Below, piece after piece: positions 13,806 to 23,436 of a stretch of 25,752 bases of DNA (within the stretch, counting starts at the first letter, position 1; every line of letters begins with the position of its first letter). The notes below the pieces were generated by a model that worked only from the letters and a program-made list of their open reading frames with translations, was not told the DNA's origin and did no database searches. The stretch comes from Kiritimatiellia bacterium. GTDB lineage: Bacteria; Verrucomicrobiota; Kiritimatiellia; SLAD01. The stretch covers positions 1 through 25,752 of the forward strand of contig SKXR01000279.1 in the NCBI GenBank assembly GCA_007128275.1, written 5' to 3'. The position numbers and the translations under genes are program-made.

Positions 13806-14645
13806 ATGATCGACCTCCACATGCATTCCATCTTCTCGGACGGCACGCAGACGCCGGAAGAGTTGATCGACGAAGCGGTGCGCGCGGACGTCTCCGCCGT
13901 GGCGTTGACGGATCACGACACGGTAAAAGGATTGCCTCGTTTTCTGGCGGCCGCCGAGAGAAATGGAATCGCCGGCGTCACCGGTGTGGAAGTCAGCACC
14001 TCCTACGCGCCGGGGGAGATGCATGTGCTTGGGTACATGATCAACTTCAAGGATCGCATGTTCGCCTCGCAACTGGAATGGATCCGCAACGCGCGCCACG
14101 CGAGGAACGAAGAGATTCTTCATAAACTCCATAGACTCGGCATGCATTTGGGGTGGGACGAGGTCCGTTCGTTTGCGGGCGACCACGTGATTGGCCGTCC
14201 GCATTTTGCGTTGGCCATGGTGGCGCGTGGGTATGTGACCAGTACCAAGGAGGCGTTCAGTCGCTGGCTGGCGCGGGGCTGTCCCGCCTATGCCCGGCGC
14301 CGGACGGTTTCACCGCAGGAAGCCTTGGAGGTCATTCGTGACGCAGACGGGCTTCCCGTGTTGGCTCATCCCTTTACCCTGAACGCCAATCGCCTGGAGC
14401 TGCGGCGTGTCATCAAGGAATTGAAGGATTTCGGTTTGGAAGGCATCGAGGTTTACTATCCGCAGCACAACGCCGACCGCACGCGGGAATATCTCAAGCT
14501 GGCGGCGGATTTCGATCTGGTGCCCACCGGCGGCACGGACTATCACGGCGCCATGACGCCCGACCTCAAGATGGGGCGAGGATTCGGTTCCTTGCGTGTG
14601 CCGGACGATATTGTGGATCGGCTGCTGGCGCGGAAACCGGCTTGA
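13806..14645 (+). CDS. PHP-domain phosphoesterase (YciV/RNase AM-like)
   Basis: A 279-residue PHP-fold metal hydrolase. Metal ligands are visible in the usual order: H5 and H7 (DLHMHS), D12, D36-H37 (LTDHDT), E62 (GVEVS), H73, then RPHFA, LAHPF and the closing GTDYHG. Length and motif order match the YciV/TrpH group, which hydrolyses 3',5'-nucleoside bisphosphates and trims RNA 5' ends. The start at 13806 is the first ATG before the fold; the frame stays open upstream into the end of the transketolase gene, but that part is out of family. It may be co-transcribed with the transketolase-like gene 76 bases upstream. Confidence 0.88.
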   Translation: MIDLHMHSIFSDGTQTPEELIDEAVRADVSAVALTDHDTVKGLPRFLAAAERNGIAGVTGVEVSTSYAPGEMHVLGYMINFKDRMFASQLEWIRNARHARNEEILHKLHRLGMHLGWDEVRSFAGDHVIGRPHFALAMVARGYVTSTKEAFSRWLARGCPAYARRRTVSPQEALEVIRDADGLPVLAHPFTLNANRLELRRVIKELKDFGLEGIEVYYPQHNADRTREYLKLAADFDLVPTGGTDYHGAMTPDLKMGRGFGSLRVPDDIVDRLLARKPA

Positions 14646-14789
14646 ACAACAAGTGTCGCGCGAGAGTTCTTTCGTAGCCTGAAGTTTGGCACCTCGTCCG
14701 TTCTTCGCCTGCCCGAGATCTTTGGCCATGCTCATGCCGCGAGGTCCTTGGGGAAAAAGTGCGAAAGGGGCACAGAAATTGTGTCGCCT

Positions 14790-17700
14790 TTATCCCCGGA
14801 CCTTGACCTCGATGTGATGTTCCTCGCGGTCGTTTTGGAGGTGGAGGGGATCGGGATCCGGGGCTTCGGGGGCGCGGGTGAAGGTGATGTGATAGACGGT
14901 TTGCTGGAAGCGATAGTGGAGTTTGTAGCTGCTCCAGGCTTTGGGCAGATGGGGGCGGAAATGGAGGTGGTCGCCCTCTTTATGGACGCCGAGCAGAGTT
15001 TCCACGAGCAGGCGGTACAGCCAGCCGGCGGATCCGGTGTACCAGGTCCAGCCGCCGCGTCCGATGTGGGGGGCTTCGCCGTAAATGTCGGCGACGGCGA
15101 CGTAGGGTTCGACTTTGTAGGTGGCGATGGCTTCGGGACTGTCGCCGTGATGGATGGGGTTGAGGAGATTGAAGAGTTCCCAAGCGCGGTCGGTGTCGCC
15201 AAGTTTGGCGAAGGCCATCGCCGTCCAAATGGCGGCATGGGTGTATTGTCCGCCGTTTTCGCGGACGCCGGGGATGTACCCCTTGATGTATCCGGGATTG
15301 AGGTCGGAGGTGTCGAAGGGGGGATCGAAGAGTTGGATCAGGCCGTCTTCGCGGCGCACGAGGCGTTGATCGACGGCCGCCATAGCCTGTTTGGATCGGG
15401 CGGGGTCCCCGGCTCCGCTGAGTACGGACCAGCTTTGCGGCAGGGAATCGATCTGGCATTCGGGGTTTTGGGCGGAGCCGAGGGGGGTGCCATTGTCGAA
15501 CCAGGCGCGTTTGTACCAGCCGCCGTCCCAGGCGTTGGCTTCGATGTGTTTGCGGAGGTGGGCGGCCTGTTCGCGGCAACGTTTAGCGAACGCGCCGTCC
15601 TTGCGGGTCTCGGCGAGTTGGGCGAATTGGGTGAGCACGTCGTAGAGGAAAAACGCGAGCCAAACACTTTCGCCTTTGCCTTCGTGTCCGACTTTGTTCA
15701 TGCCGTCATTCCAGTCGCCGCATCCGATGAGGGGCAGACCGTGTTTGCCGTACCGGATTCCGTTTTCAATGGCGCGCACGCAGTGGTCGTAGAGTCTTGC
15801 GCTTTCTCCCGAACGATTAGGCAGGTCGTAGTAGGCTTCTTCATCGGCATGGACGGGACGGCCTTCCAGGAAGGGTACGATTTCATCCAAGACCCCGCTG
15901 TCGCCCACGCACTGCACGTAATGGCAGGTGACGAAGGGGAGCCAGAGATAGTCGTCGGAGAAATGGGTGCGTACCCCGCGTCCGCCGGGCGGATGCCACC
16001 AGTGTTGCACGTCGCCTTCGACGAATTGATGGGCGGCGGCGAGGAGGAGGTGACCCCGAATGAGGGCGGGCTCGCTGTGCACAAGGGCGAGACTGTCCTG
16101 CAACTGATCGCGGAATCCGTAGGCGCCGCCGGATTGGTAAAAGCCGCTGCGTCCCCAGAGTCGACAACTTAGGGTTTGATAGAGTAGCCAGCCGTTGGCC
16201 ATGAGATTGACGGCGGGATCGGGGGTGTCGAGATTGACGGCGCCGAGGGTGGTGTTCCAGTACTCCCAGACTTCTTCGAGCGCTTTCTGAGCGGACTGGG
16301 GTTGGCGGTAGCGGCTGATGAGGGTGGCGGCATCGGCCTTGTCGCGTCCCACGCCGAGGCGGAAGGTGGTCTCGCGGCTCTCTCCTTCGGCGAGATCGAT
16401 TTGGACTTGAATGGCGCCGCAGGGATCGAGTCCGGCGCCGACGTTCCCGGAGAGGCGGCTGCGCCGCAAGGCGGCGGGTTGGGCGAGGCTGCCGTTGCGT
16501 CCGATGAATTCCTTGCGGTCGGCGGTATGGGCGCGCAGGGTCTCATCCACATCGAGAAAGGCGATGCGTCCCAGGAAATCGTTGTTGTACGTGTTGCGCG
16601 CAAACAGGGCGCCGCTTCGGGGATCGATCTCTGTTTGCACGTGCATGAGGCTTTTAGCGCGGAGATTCCCGAGCACCCATTCCCAGTAACCGGTGGCGGA
16701 AAGGCGTCGCGCTTTTCCGGAAACATTGCGCAGTTTGAGGGTGGCGAATTTGACGGGGGCGTCCATGGCCACGTAGATCCACAGTTCGGAGGCGATGCCG
16801 TGTTCGGTGTGTTCGAAAACGGTGTAGCCGAAGCCGTGGCGAATGTCGTAGGGGGTTTGTCCGCGGGCGGGGCCGGGGGTGGGCGACCAGACCTGTCCGC
16901 TTTCTTCATCGCGCAGATAGAAGGCTTCGCCGGGGGTGTCGCGCACGCTGTCGTTGTTCCAGGGGGTGATACGGAATTCGTGGGCGTTTTCGATCCACGT
17001 GTAGCCGCCGCCGGTTTCGGAAACCACGGTGCCGAACTTCTTGTTGGCGATGACGTTGATCCAGGGGGCGGGCGTGTGTTGGCCGGGCTGGAGCGTGATG
17101 ACGTATTCGCGTCCGTCGGGGGTAAAGCCTCCGTAGCCATTGGGGAAGAGCAGGTCCCGTTCGGCCCGGGGCGGCGAGGGAAAGCTCGTTTCGGATGCAC
17201 CCGCGGCCAGCAGGGGGATGGCGGGTTCGGGGATGCGATGGCGTTCGACCTGGTTTTGGAAGCTTCCCTTTTCGTCGTCGAGCACCACCCGGGCCACGGC
17301 CTGAAGGAGCACGAGATCCTCCTGGGGAATCTGGTCGAGCCGCCGCAGGAAGATCCCGTCGCGCTGATCGAGCATGTGAGCCTCCACGCCGGAGGTGATG
17401 CGTTCGATGATTTGCTGGTGGAGGGGCTGGTGGTAGACGGAGCGGTCGCCGTTGAGGATGACCAGCTCCACGGCGAGACCTTTGGTTCGCCAGTAGGCAT
17501 GGGCGCGGATCGCTTGTTGGACCAGTTCGATCTTATCGATATGGCTGATGATGAGGAGGACGATGGGCGCGTCGCCGGAGATCCCGTAGCTCCAGAGTCC
17601 GGTCTGTCCGCGACGGTTGTGGCTTAGCACGCCGGGTGGCGCGCGGCGGGCGGGGTCGGCATAGATCAGGGCGCTGGTGAGGCGTCCGTACAACTGGGCC

Positions 17701-20700
17701 TCGGCTTCGGTGATGTTCAGGTGATGCAGGGTAACCTGACTGTGTGTCCAGGCGAGATCGAAGGCGCGGTTGGTCATGCGCGGACTTTGATATTGCTGCA
17801 CGCGGGAGAGCGCGAGATCGCGGGTTTCACAGACGCCGACGACCAGATGGACGGTGCTGCTTTGGCGTGGGGCCAGGGTGATAACCCGGCGCAGGGCCAT
17901 CACGGGGTCGAGCACGGAACCGATCGTGTTGGAAAGCGGTCCGATGTCGCGCAGGGCCTGGGGATGGGCGAGCGATCCTCCGCGTCCGATGAAACGGGCG
18001 CGGTCGGTTTCGCAACTGACCTCACCGGCATCGCCGTTGTTTCCGACAAAGAGATGCAACAGCCAGGGCGGAGTTTCTTCGATGGACCGGGGGCGGCGGG
18101 TACAGAGCAGGGAGGCGGTGGCGGGGGTGAATTCGGTTTGCACGAAGAGATTGCTGAAGGCGGGATGCGAGGCGTCGGCGGCGGCGGGCGCCAGTACGAC
18201 TTCGCCGTAACTTGTCAGTTCAATTTTGCGGATGTCCTTGGAGTGATTGGTGAGGGTGATCCGGCGGACTTCCACATCGTCTTCCGGGGAGACGCAGATT
18301 TCGGTGTGCACGGCAATCTGATGATGAAGCTGTTTGAACTCGGCGCGGGCCTGGGAGAAGATGGCCTCGTGGCTTTGGCCTTCGACGCGGGTGGGTTGAT
18401 GGGTCGCGGACCACAGTTCCCCGGAGTCGACATCGCGAAGGTAGACAAAGAAGCCCCACGGATCGCGGGTGGCATCCTCGTGCCAGCGGGTGACCGCGAG
18501 GTCGCGCCAGCGACTGGAACCCGCGCCGGCGCTGCTGACGAGCACATGGTAGCTCCCGTTGGAGAGCAGATGCACCTCGGGGGTGACCCGGCTCGGATTC
18601 GACATCACCCGCATGGTGGAGAGTTTGTCGGCGCTGAGCAGGTCCGCATCCTCCACGTGCAGATCGGCGGCAACCACACTGGCTGCGGTTTTGGGCACAC
18701 GCTCCTGAAGCAGAAATCCGGTGGCGTTGAGAGCGGGACAGTCCATGAATCGTTTTTGCATGGGCCGGTCGCGTAGAAAACTGAGCAACGCCAGCAGGCT
18801 CATCCCCTGGTGGTGAGCCATGTAGGATTGAATGGTGGCGCTTTTTTCGTTGGGCAGTTGCCGGGTGGGGGTGTAGTCGATCGCCTCGTAGAAGCCGTAC
18901 TCTCCTTCACGTCCTTCGGCACGGAGACGCTGGAGGTTCTCGCAGGCCAAACGCGGGGCGATCATCAAAGCCATGACACTGGCGTAGGGGGCGATCACCA
19001 GGTCTTCGGCGAGGCCGCGTTTGAGTCCGATCCCGGGGGAGCCGAAGGCGCGATACTGATAGTTGAGCTGCGCGTCGGTGCGGTTGTAACCCGATTCGGA
19101 AATGCCCCAGGGGACCTTGCGCAGGTGTCCGTAGTCTACTTGTTGTTCCACCGCGGCGCGGCAACTGTGGTCGAGCAGTGTCTTCTCGTGGGAGGGCATG
19201 ACGAGCAGTGGCATGAGGTATTCGAACATGGATCCGCTCCAGGACACCAGTATGGGATCCCGGTTGGAGGACACCAACAAACGGCTCAAGGTAAACCAGT
19301 GTTCCTGCGGAATTTGGCCGAGGGCAATGGCCACATAACTTCCCAGCCTGGCTTCCGAAGCCAGCAGATCATAGTAGCCGGTATCGAAGCGACGATCGCT
19401 AAGGTTGTAGCCGGTGCGGAATAGGTCCCGCGCCTTGTCGTAGAGAAAGGTGAAATCCATCGCGGCGAAATCATCCCCGCGGACCGCGAGGTCTTCCAAG
19501 GCGCCCAGCAGGGCCGTGGCGGCGGGTACGCCCAGCGCGCTCTGTTGTTGCAGGGTGGGATTGGAGAGGTCCGCAGGGTCGGGCACCAGATCCCGCAACT
19601 CCCGGAGCTGGGCTTCGGCGGTCTGGTGGAGTCGTTGAACCCATACTCGCTGTTCAGGAGCGGCCTGTGAGAAGTGTTCAGACATCTGTCCGGTGAGCCT
19701 CGCCACGCGCTCCAAAAGGGCCAGACCTTCGGGAAAGGAATCCGCGGGCTTGGCCAGGGCCTTGTCGAGTTCCGTCAACGAAGCCTGGTCCGGCGCGATG
19801 TCCATGAGCACGTGCAGGGTATCGCGCAGGCCCGAGAAGATTCGTTCCGAAAGCAGGGGTTCGTCGGCCAGACCGCGCAGACCGGCACTCAAGGTAAGCA
19901 AATGGCCGGCGAGATTCCCGCTGTCGACGCTGGACAGGTAGATGGGGAGCAGCGGTTCCAGGGTGCGGGTATCGTACCAATTGAAGAAGTGACCGTATTT
20001 GCGCGGCATGCGGTCCATGGTGGCAAAGGTGTTGCGGGTGCGCTGGACCAAACCGTCCAGCGTCAGGTAGCCAAAATCGCGGGCGGCGAGATTGGCCAGG
20101 AGGGACAGCCCTATGTTGGTGGGAGAGGTGCGTGAGGCGATGCGCGGGCCGTGGGCCTCCTGGAAATTGTCGGGGGGCAGCCAGTTCTCTTCGGCGGTGA
20201 CAAAGATTTCAAAAAAGGACCAGGTTTTGCGCGCGCATTGACCGAGAAAGCCCAACTGTTTTGGAGACAGGTTCGGATTTTTGGCGGCGATGGGTTGGCT
20301 GCATTTCCAGGCGAGGAAGGGGGCGAGGCCCCAGAGCAAGAGCATCGGCAGTGCGCCGATCAGGTTGGCGGGAACCCAGAGGGCGAGGATGCCCGCTGTG
20401 AGGAGCGCGAGCAGGGGCGAGACCGCCATGGTGCGGAAGTGCCGGAGGAGACTGTCGCGTCCGCCGAGGGCGGCATCTCCGGACGTTTGCCATTCCAGCA
20501 GGTGTCTATGGGAAACGAATACCCGAAAACAGGTCCGGAAGATGGCGTCGAGATTAACCAGCGTTTCGTAGGGGATCATGGCCAGGTTGAAAATGATTTG
20601 GCCGGTGAGCCGCAGGACTCCCTTGCCTTCCGCCCGCAGATGCTGTCGCCAGAGGCTCGTGTTGGATTTACGAAACAGGGAACCCAGAGAGGCAAGCAGT

Positions 20701-23240
20701 CCGGGGAGCCCGACAAGGAGCAACGCCGCGATCCCACCCAGGAGTCCCCCGTGCGGAACGCAGAAAAAGAAGAAGAGGATGAGGGCCAGATAGGCGGTGG
20801 ACACCAGGCTGCGCCGGAGATTGTCGAAGATCTTCCAGCGGGAGAGGAGCGATAGGCGGGAAAGGAGTCTTCGATGAATCATCTGCCAGTCGCCGCGAAT
20901 CCATCGGTGGCGGCGCGCCATGTCCTCGGCGTATCGCGAGGGATCGTCCTCGTAGACTTCCACATCGCTCACCAATCCGGATCGGGCAAAACAGCCTTCG
21001 AGCAGGTCATGGCTCAAGATGGCGTTGTCGGGAAAGCGTCCATGCAGGCTTCGGATAAACGCGTCCACATCGTAAATCCCCTTGCCGATATACGAGCCTT
21101 GGGCAAACAGATCCTGATACACATCGCTGACCTCGCGGGTGTAAGGATCGATGCCGGCATCTCCGCCAAAGAGACGCACGTACCAGGACCGTCGGGAACT
21201 GGGCAAGCTGACCCCCACGCGGGGTTGCAGAATGGTGTAGCCGTCCACCACCTTCTCGGACTGTGGATCAAAGACCGCCTGGTTCAGCGGATGCGCCAGG
21301 GTGGCGATGAGGGTACGGGCCACGTCGCGGGGCATCCGGGTGTCGGTATCGAGGGTGATTACGTAGCGCACGGCGGAGAGCACGGAGGTGTCCCCGCAAA
21401 TTTCGCTGTAGACGGTTTTGTTTCCGCCTCGCAGAAAGGAATTGAAGGCCTCCAATTTTCCGCGTTTGCGTTCGTAACCCATCCAGACGCCTTCTTGGGG
21501 ATTCCAGACCCGCGGGCGATGGAAAAGAAAGAACTGGGCCTTGTGGCTTTCTGCGTATTTTTGATTCAGGAAGGCTATGCCGGAGGTGGCGGCCTGTACG
21601 AGTTTGTCATCCCCGGACTGGTGTTCGTCGGCGGCGTCCCGGAAATCGGTGAGCAAGGCAAAGTGAAGATAGGGGTCGGGATTGGAAAGATGGTGCAATT
21701 CAAGCATGTCCAAAAGCCCTTGGATCCCCTCGGTTGTGGTCAACATGGATGGGATCACAACCATACTGCGGCATTCGGAGTCGATGCCCTTGGAAAAATC
21801 CAGCCGGGGCAGGGGGCGGGGTTTCACCAGCAATGGAGTCAGCGCATTCACCAGCGACACGGCCAGTTGTCCGCCGCACAGCACCACCAACGCGGCGGAG
21901 ATGACCAGAAGTCCCCCGTGAAGGTCCCATCGTCCGGCGAACCACACATACCACGCGGTCAGACAGACCGTGAACAGGGTCGCCGTGCCCAGGTAAAACC
22001 GCAGGGGATAACGAAGGACTGCAGCCTCAATCCGGCCGAACCCAGAGGTGCGCGCACGCAGCGTTTGGCGCAGGGCCGGCAGCCCCTTATCGATCAGCAC
22101 ATACCCGACGTGCGCCCTGCGATCTTGGGCCCCATGCGTCCGGGTGTGATCGGCGGACATCCGGAGGACTTCGCCGACGACCTCCTTTTCGGTTCTTTTG
22201 CTCTGCCGGGCCAGGGTTTCAACGGCATGGCGATACCGGTCGCGCGTGGGGAAATCCATACGACGATATATCCCGGCCGGATCCCCGCGCAGGATTTCCT
22301 CCACCGCGCTGAGCGTTTCCACAAACTCTTTCCAATCCGTGGTGCTCAGAAAACGCAGACTGGCGATACAGTGACTCACGCTCATCTGATTGGCGGACTG
22401 CTGTTGGTTTTCCTGGATGCAAAGCGACTCCACCGACTGGCCCCGTTGGGTGAGATGCTGTTCCATCCAGGTTCGGGCAAGATGTAAGTTGGGGTTTTGG
22501 CGAGCCAGTTGCTCGGTGAATTCAGCCACAAATGCGCAGGAAAGCTGAATCTCTGATGTGGCCATTTCCGCAACGACCACCACCAACTGCGACGGGTCGC
22601 GTTCCACCATGGTCTGGAGCCGGTCGATCCATTCATTGGCGAGGGCGCGGTCTTCGCGTGCGATGATTAAGCGCCGGGCAATTTGTTGCAGGGTATCGAT
22701 CAAACACAAACGCAGCATGATGGGAATGGCCCAGAGTTCGCCTAATTTCAGGGTGGCAACGGTTTGATAGGCCGCCACGAAGGCGCTCAGGGTTTCCGCA
22801 TCGACCTGTGCATCCTGATGGGAAACCAGTTCCGCCACCACGTCATAGACACGGGGCAACCCCGCAGAGGGCCCCTTCAACAAACACGGCAGTTCCCGGC
22901 TGTAGTTTCGGGGCAAATGTTTACGAGCCAATTGAATTTGCTCTTCAATCAGATAAAAATTATCCAACAACCATTCCGCCGCGGGAGTCAGATGCCGCCC
23001 CGAGGGATCCTCCCGGGTGTGTTGGAGGAAGCGGCGCAACAGGTCTTCGTTGAGCCGCAGACGCTCCAGCAATGGATTCGCTTTCTGCTTCGCGCCCACC
23101 GGATGGAGCGAGGCCAACGATTTCGCATGGAGGATCAATTGCTCAACGCTGAACAAGTCCGCTTGAAAACGCCCGGCAGAAGCCTCCGAAACCCCGTTGC
23201 GGATCTGCCGCGGGGAGAACGCCTTGAAAAAGTGGGTCAT
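14790..23240 (-). CDS. ndvB: Cyclic beta-1,2-glucan synthase (NdvB/ChvB type)
   Basis: A giant 2816-residue inner-membrane enzyme that primes, extends, trims and closes cyclic beta-1,2-glucans from UDP-glucose for the periplasm. Order: an N-terminal soluble region, membrane segments near 413-460, and a GT84 glycosyltransferase (TLDTDTRMP near 630, RRHRWIRGDWQ near 780). Further membrane segments follow near 815-850 and 935-970. Next is the glucoamylase-like cyclisation domain (ENWLPPDN, then GISESGYN near 1381), then beta-sandwich domains. The C terminus is a GH94 phosphorylase with the catalytic Asp in GCGDWNDGMN near 2510. All parts look intact and the length equals that of rhizobial NdvB (about 2800). 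The ATG at 23240 is preferred over a TTG at 23246. It is divergent from ppk2; no glucan export gene is visible. Confidence 0.94.
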   Translation of the reverse strand: MTHFFKAFSPRQIRNGVSEASAGRFQADLFSVEQLILHAKSLASLHPVGAKQKANPLLERLRLNEDLLRRFLQHTREDPSGRHLTPAAEWLLDNFYLIEEQIQLARKHLPRNYSRELPCLLKGPSAGLPRVYDVVAELVSHQDAQVDAETLSAFVAAYQTVATLKLGELWAIPIMLRLCLIDTLQQIARRLIIAREDRALANEWIDRLQTMVERDPSQLVVVVAEMATSEIQLSCAFVAEFTEQLARQNPNLHLARTWMEQHLTQRGQSVESLCIQENQQQSANQMSVSHCIASLRFLSTTDWKEFVETLSAVEEILRGDPAGIYRRMDFPTRDRYRHAVETLARQSKRTEKEVVGEVLRMSADHTRTHGAQDRRAHVGYVLIDKGLPALRQTLRARTSGFGRIEAAVLRYPLRFYLGTATLFTVCLTAWYVWFAGRWDLHGGLLVISAALVVLCGGQLAVSLVNALTPLLVKPRPLPRLDFSKGIDSECRSMVVIPSMLTTTEGIQGLLDMLELHHLSNPDPYLHFALLTDFRDAADEHQSGDDKLVQAATSGIAFLNQKYAESHKAQFFLFHRPRVWNPQEGVWMGYERKRGKLEAFNSFLRGGNKTVYSEICGDTSVLSAVRYVITLDTDTRMPRDVARTLIATLAHPLNQAVFDPQSEKVVDGYTILQPRVGVSLPSSRRSWYVRLFGGDAGIDPYTREVSDVYQDLFAQGSYIGKGIYDVDAFIRSLHGRFPDNAILSHDLLEGCFARSGLVSDVEVYEDDPSRYAEDMARRHRWIRGDWQMIHRRLLSRLSLLSRWKIFDNLRRSLVSTAYLALILFFFFCVPHGGLLGGIAALLLVGLPGLLASLGSLFRKSNTSLWRQHLRAEGKGVLRLTGQIIFNLAMIPYETLVNLDAIFRTCFRVFVSHRHLLEWQTSGDAALGGRDSLLRHFRTMAVSPLLALLTAGILALWVPANLIGALPMLLLWGLAPFLAWKCSQPIAAKNPNLSPKQLGFLGQCARKTWSFFEIFVTAEENWLPPDNFQEAHGPRIASRTSPTNIGLSLLANLAARDFGYLTLDGLVQRTRNTFATMDRMPRKYGHFFNWYDTRTLEPLLPIYLSSVDSGNLAGHLLTLSAGLRGLADEPLLSERIFSGLRDTLHVLMDIAPDQASLTELDKALAKPADSFPEGLALLERVARLTGQMSEHFSQAAPEQRVWVQRLHQTAEAQLRELRDLVPDPADLSNPTLQQQSALGVPAATALLGALEDLAVRGDDFAAMDFTFLYDKARDLFRTGYNLSDRRFDTGYYDLLASEARLGSYVAIALGQIPQEHWFTLSRLLVSSNRDPILVSWSGSMFEYLMPLLVMPSHEKTLLDHSCRAAVEQQVDYGHLRKVPWGISESGYNRTDAQLNYQYRAFGSPGIGLKRGLAEDLVIAPYASVMALMIAPRLACENLQRLRAEGREGEYGFYEAIDYTPTRQLPNEKSATIQSYMAHHQGMSLLALLSFLRDRPMQKRFMDCPALNATGFLLQERVPKTAASVVAADLHVEDADLLSADKLSTMRVMSNPSRVTPEVHLLSNGSYHVLVSSAGAGSSRWRDLAVTRWHEDATRDPWGFFVYLRDVDSGELWSATHQPTRVEGQSHEAIFSQARAEFKQLHHQIAVHTEICVSPEDDVEVRRITLTNHSKDIRKIELTSYGEVVLAPAAADASHPAFSNLFVQTEFTPATASLLCTRRPRSIEETPPWLLHLFVGNNGDAGEVSCETDRARFIGRGGSLAHPQALRDIGPLSNTIGSVLDPVMALRRVITLAPRQSSTVHLVVGVCETRDLALSRVQQYQSPRMTNRAFDLAWTHSQVTLHHLNITEAEAQLYGRLTSALIYADPARRAPPGVLSHNRRGQTGLWSYGISGDAPIVLLIISHIDKIELVQQAIRAHAYWRTKGLAVELVILNGDRSVYHQPLHQQIIERITSGVEAHMLDQRDGIFLRRLDQIPQEDLVLLQAVARVVLDDEKGSFQNQVERHRIPEPAIPLLAAGASETSFPSPPRAERDLLFPNGYGGFTPDGREYVITLQPGQHTPAPWINVIANKKFGTVVSETGGGYTWIENAHEFRITPWNNDSVRDTPGEAFYLRDEESGQVWSPTPGPARGQTPYDIRHGFGYTVFEHTEHGIASELWIYVAMDAPVKFATLKLRNVSGKARRLSATGYWEWVLGNLRAKSLMHVQTEIDPRSGALFARNTYNNDFLGRIAFLDVDETLRAHTADRKEFIGRNGSLAQPAALRRSRLSGNVGAGLDPCGAIQVQIDLAEGESRETTFRLGVGRDKADAATLISRYRQPQSAQKALEEVWEYWNTTLGAVNLDTPDPAVNLMANGWLLYQTLSCRLWGRSGFYQSGGAYGFRDQLQDSLALVHSEPALIRGHLLLAAAHQFVEGDVQHWWHPPGGRGVRTHFSDDYLWLPFVTCHYVQCVGDSGVLDEIVPFLEGRPVHADEEAYYDLPNRSGESARLYDHCVRAIENGIRYGKHGLPLIGCGDWNDGMNKVGHEGKGESVWLAFFLYDVLTQFAQLAETRKDGAFAKRCREQAAHLRKHIEANAWDGGWYKRAWFDNGTPLGSAQNPECQIDSLPQSWSVLSGAGDPARSKQAMAAVDQRLVRREDGLIQLFDPPFDTSDLNPGYIKGYIPGVRENGGQYTHAAIWTAMAFAKLGDTDRAWELFNLLNPIHHGDSPEAIATYKVEPYVAVADIYGEAPHIGRGGWTWYTGSAGWLYRLLVETLLGVHKEGDHLHFRPHLPKAWSSYKLHYRFQQTVYHITFTRAPEAPDPDPLHLQNDREEHHIEVKVRG

Positions 23241-23273
23241 TCCCAAACGTAGGCCAAGGTATTCGGGATGCCT

Positions 23274-23335
23274 ATGGGGTCATACCCTACCTTCTAATAG
23301 CCAATACAGCTTGGAATGGTAGGGTTGTACCCCAT
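23274..23335. promoter_or_regulatory. Inverted repeat between ndvB and ppk2
   Basis: ATGGGGT-CATACCCTACC (23274-23291) and GGTAGGGTTGTACCCCAT (23318-23335) are 18-base inverted arms with three mismatches, separated by 26 bases. It lies 34 bases upstream of ndvB in the 196-base divergent space. A second smaller one follows at 23340-23358 (ATGCAC/GTGCAT). Candidate regulator sites for one or both genes; no factor is known. Confidence 0.6.
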
Positions 23336-23436
23336 GGCCATGCACATGCGCGGTGCATACACTGCTCTTGTGTGGAACGGATGTTTTAACCAGCGAGGCT
23401 GCTCAGCCCGTCTGTCAGCGAAAGACCTGAATAACG

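Noticed and set aside
14310..14735. Minus-strand frame beginning MSMAKDLGQAKNGRGAK between ndvB and the PHP gene
   Set aside because: Most of it is antisense to the PHP gene and no family could be recognised. It might include a remnant of a repeat-associated element but is not supportable as a gene.
14748..16172. Long plus-strand open frame (474 codons) antisense to ndvB
   Set aside because: Mirror of a GC-rich, codon-biased gene. The translation is glycine- and valine-rich without motifs, while the minus-strand frame has the GH94 active site.
20874..22487. 537-codon plus-strand frame antisense to the GT84 part of ndvB
   Set aside because: Same shadow effect; the minus strand carries the TLDTDT and RHRWIRGDWQ motifs here.
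23244..23246. TTG start two codons before the ATG of ndvB
   Set aside because: The ATG at 23240 is the simpler start and no ribosome-binding site favours the TTG.
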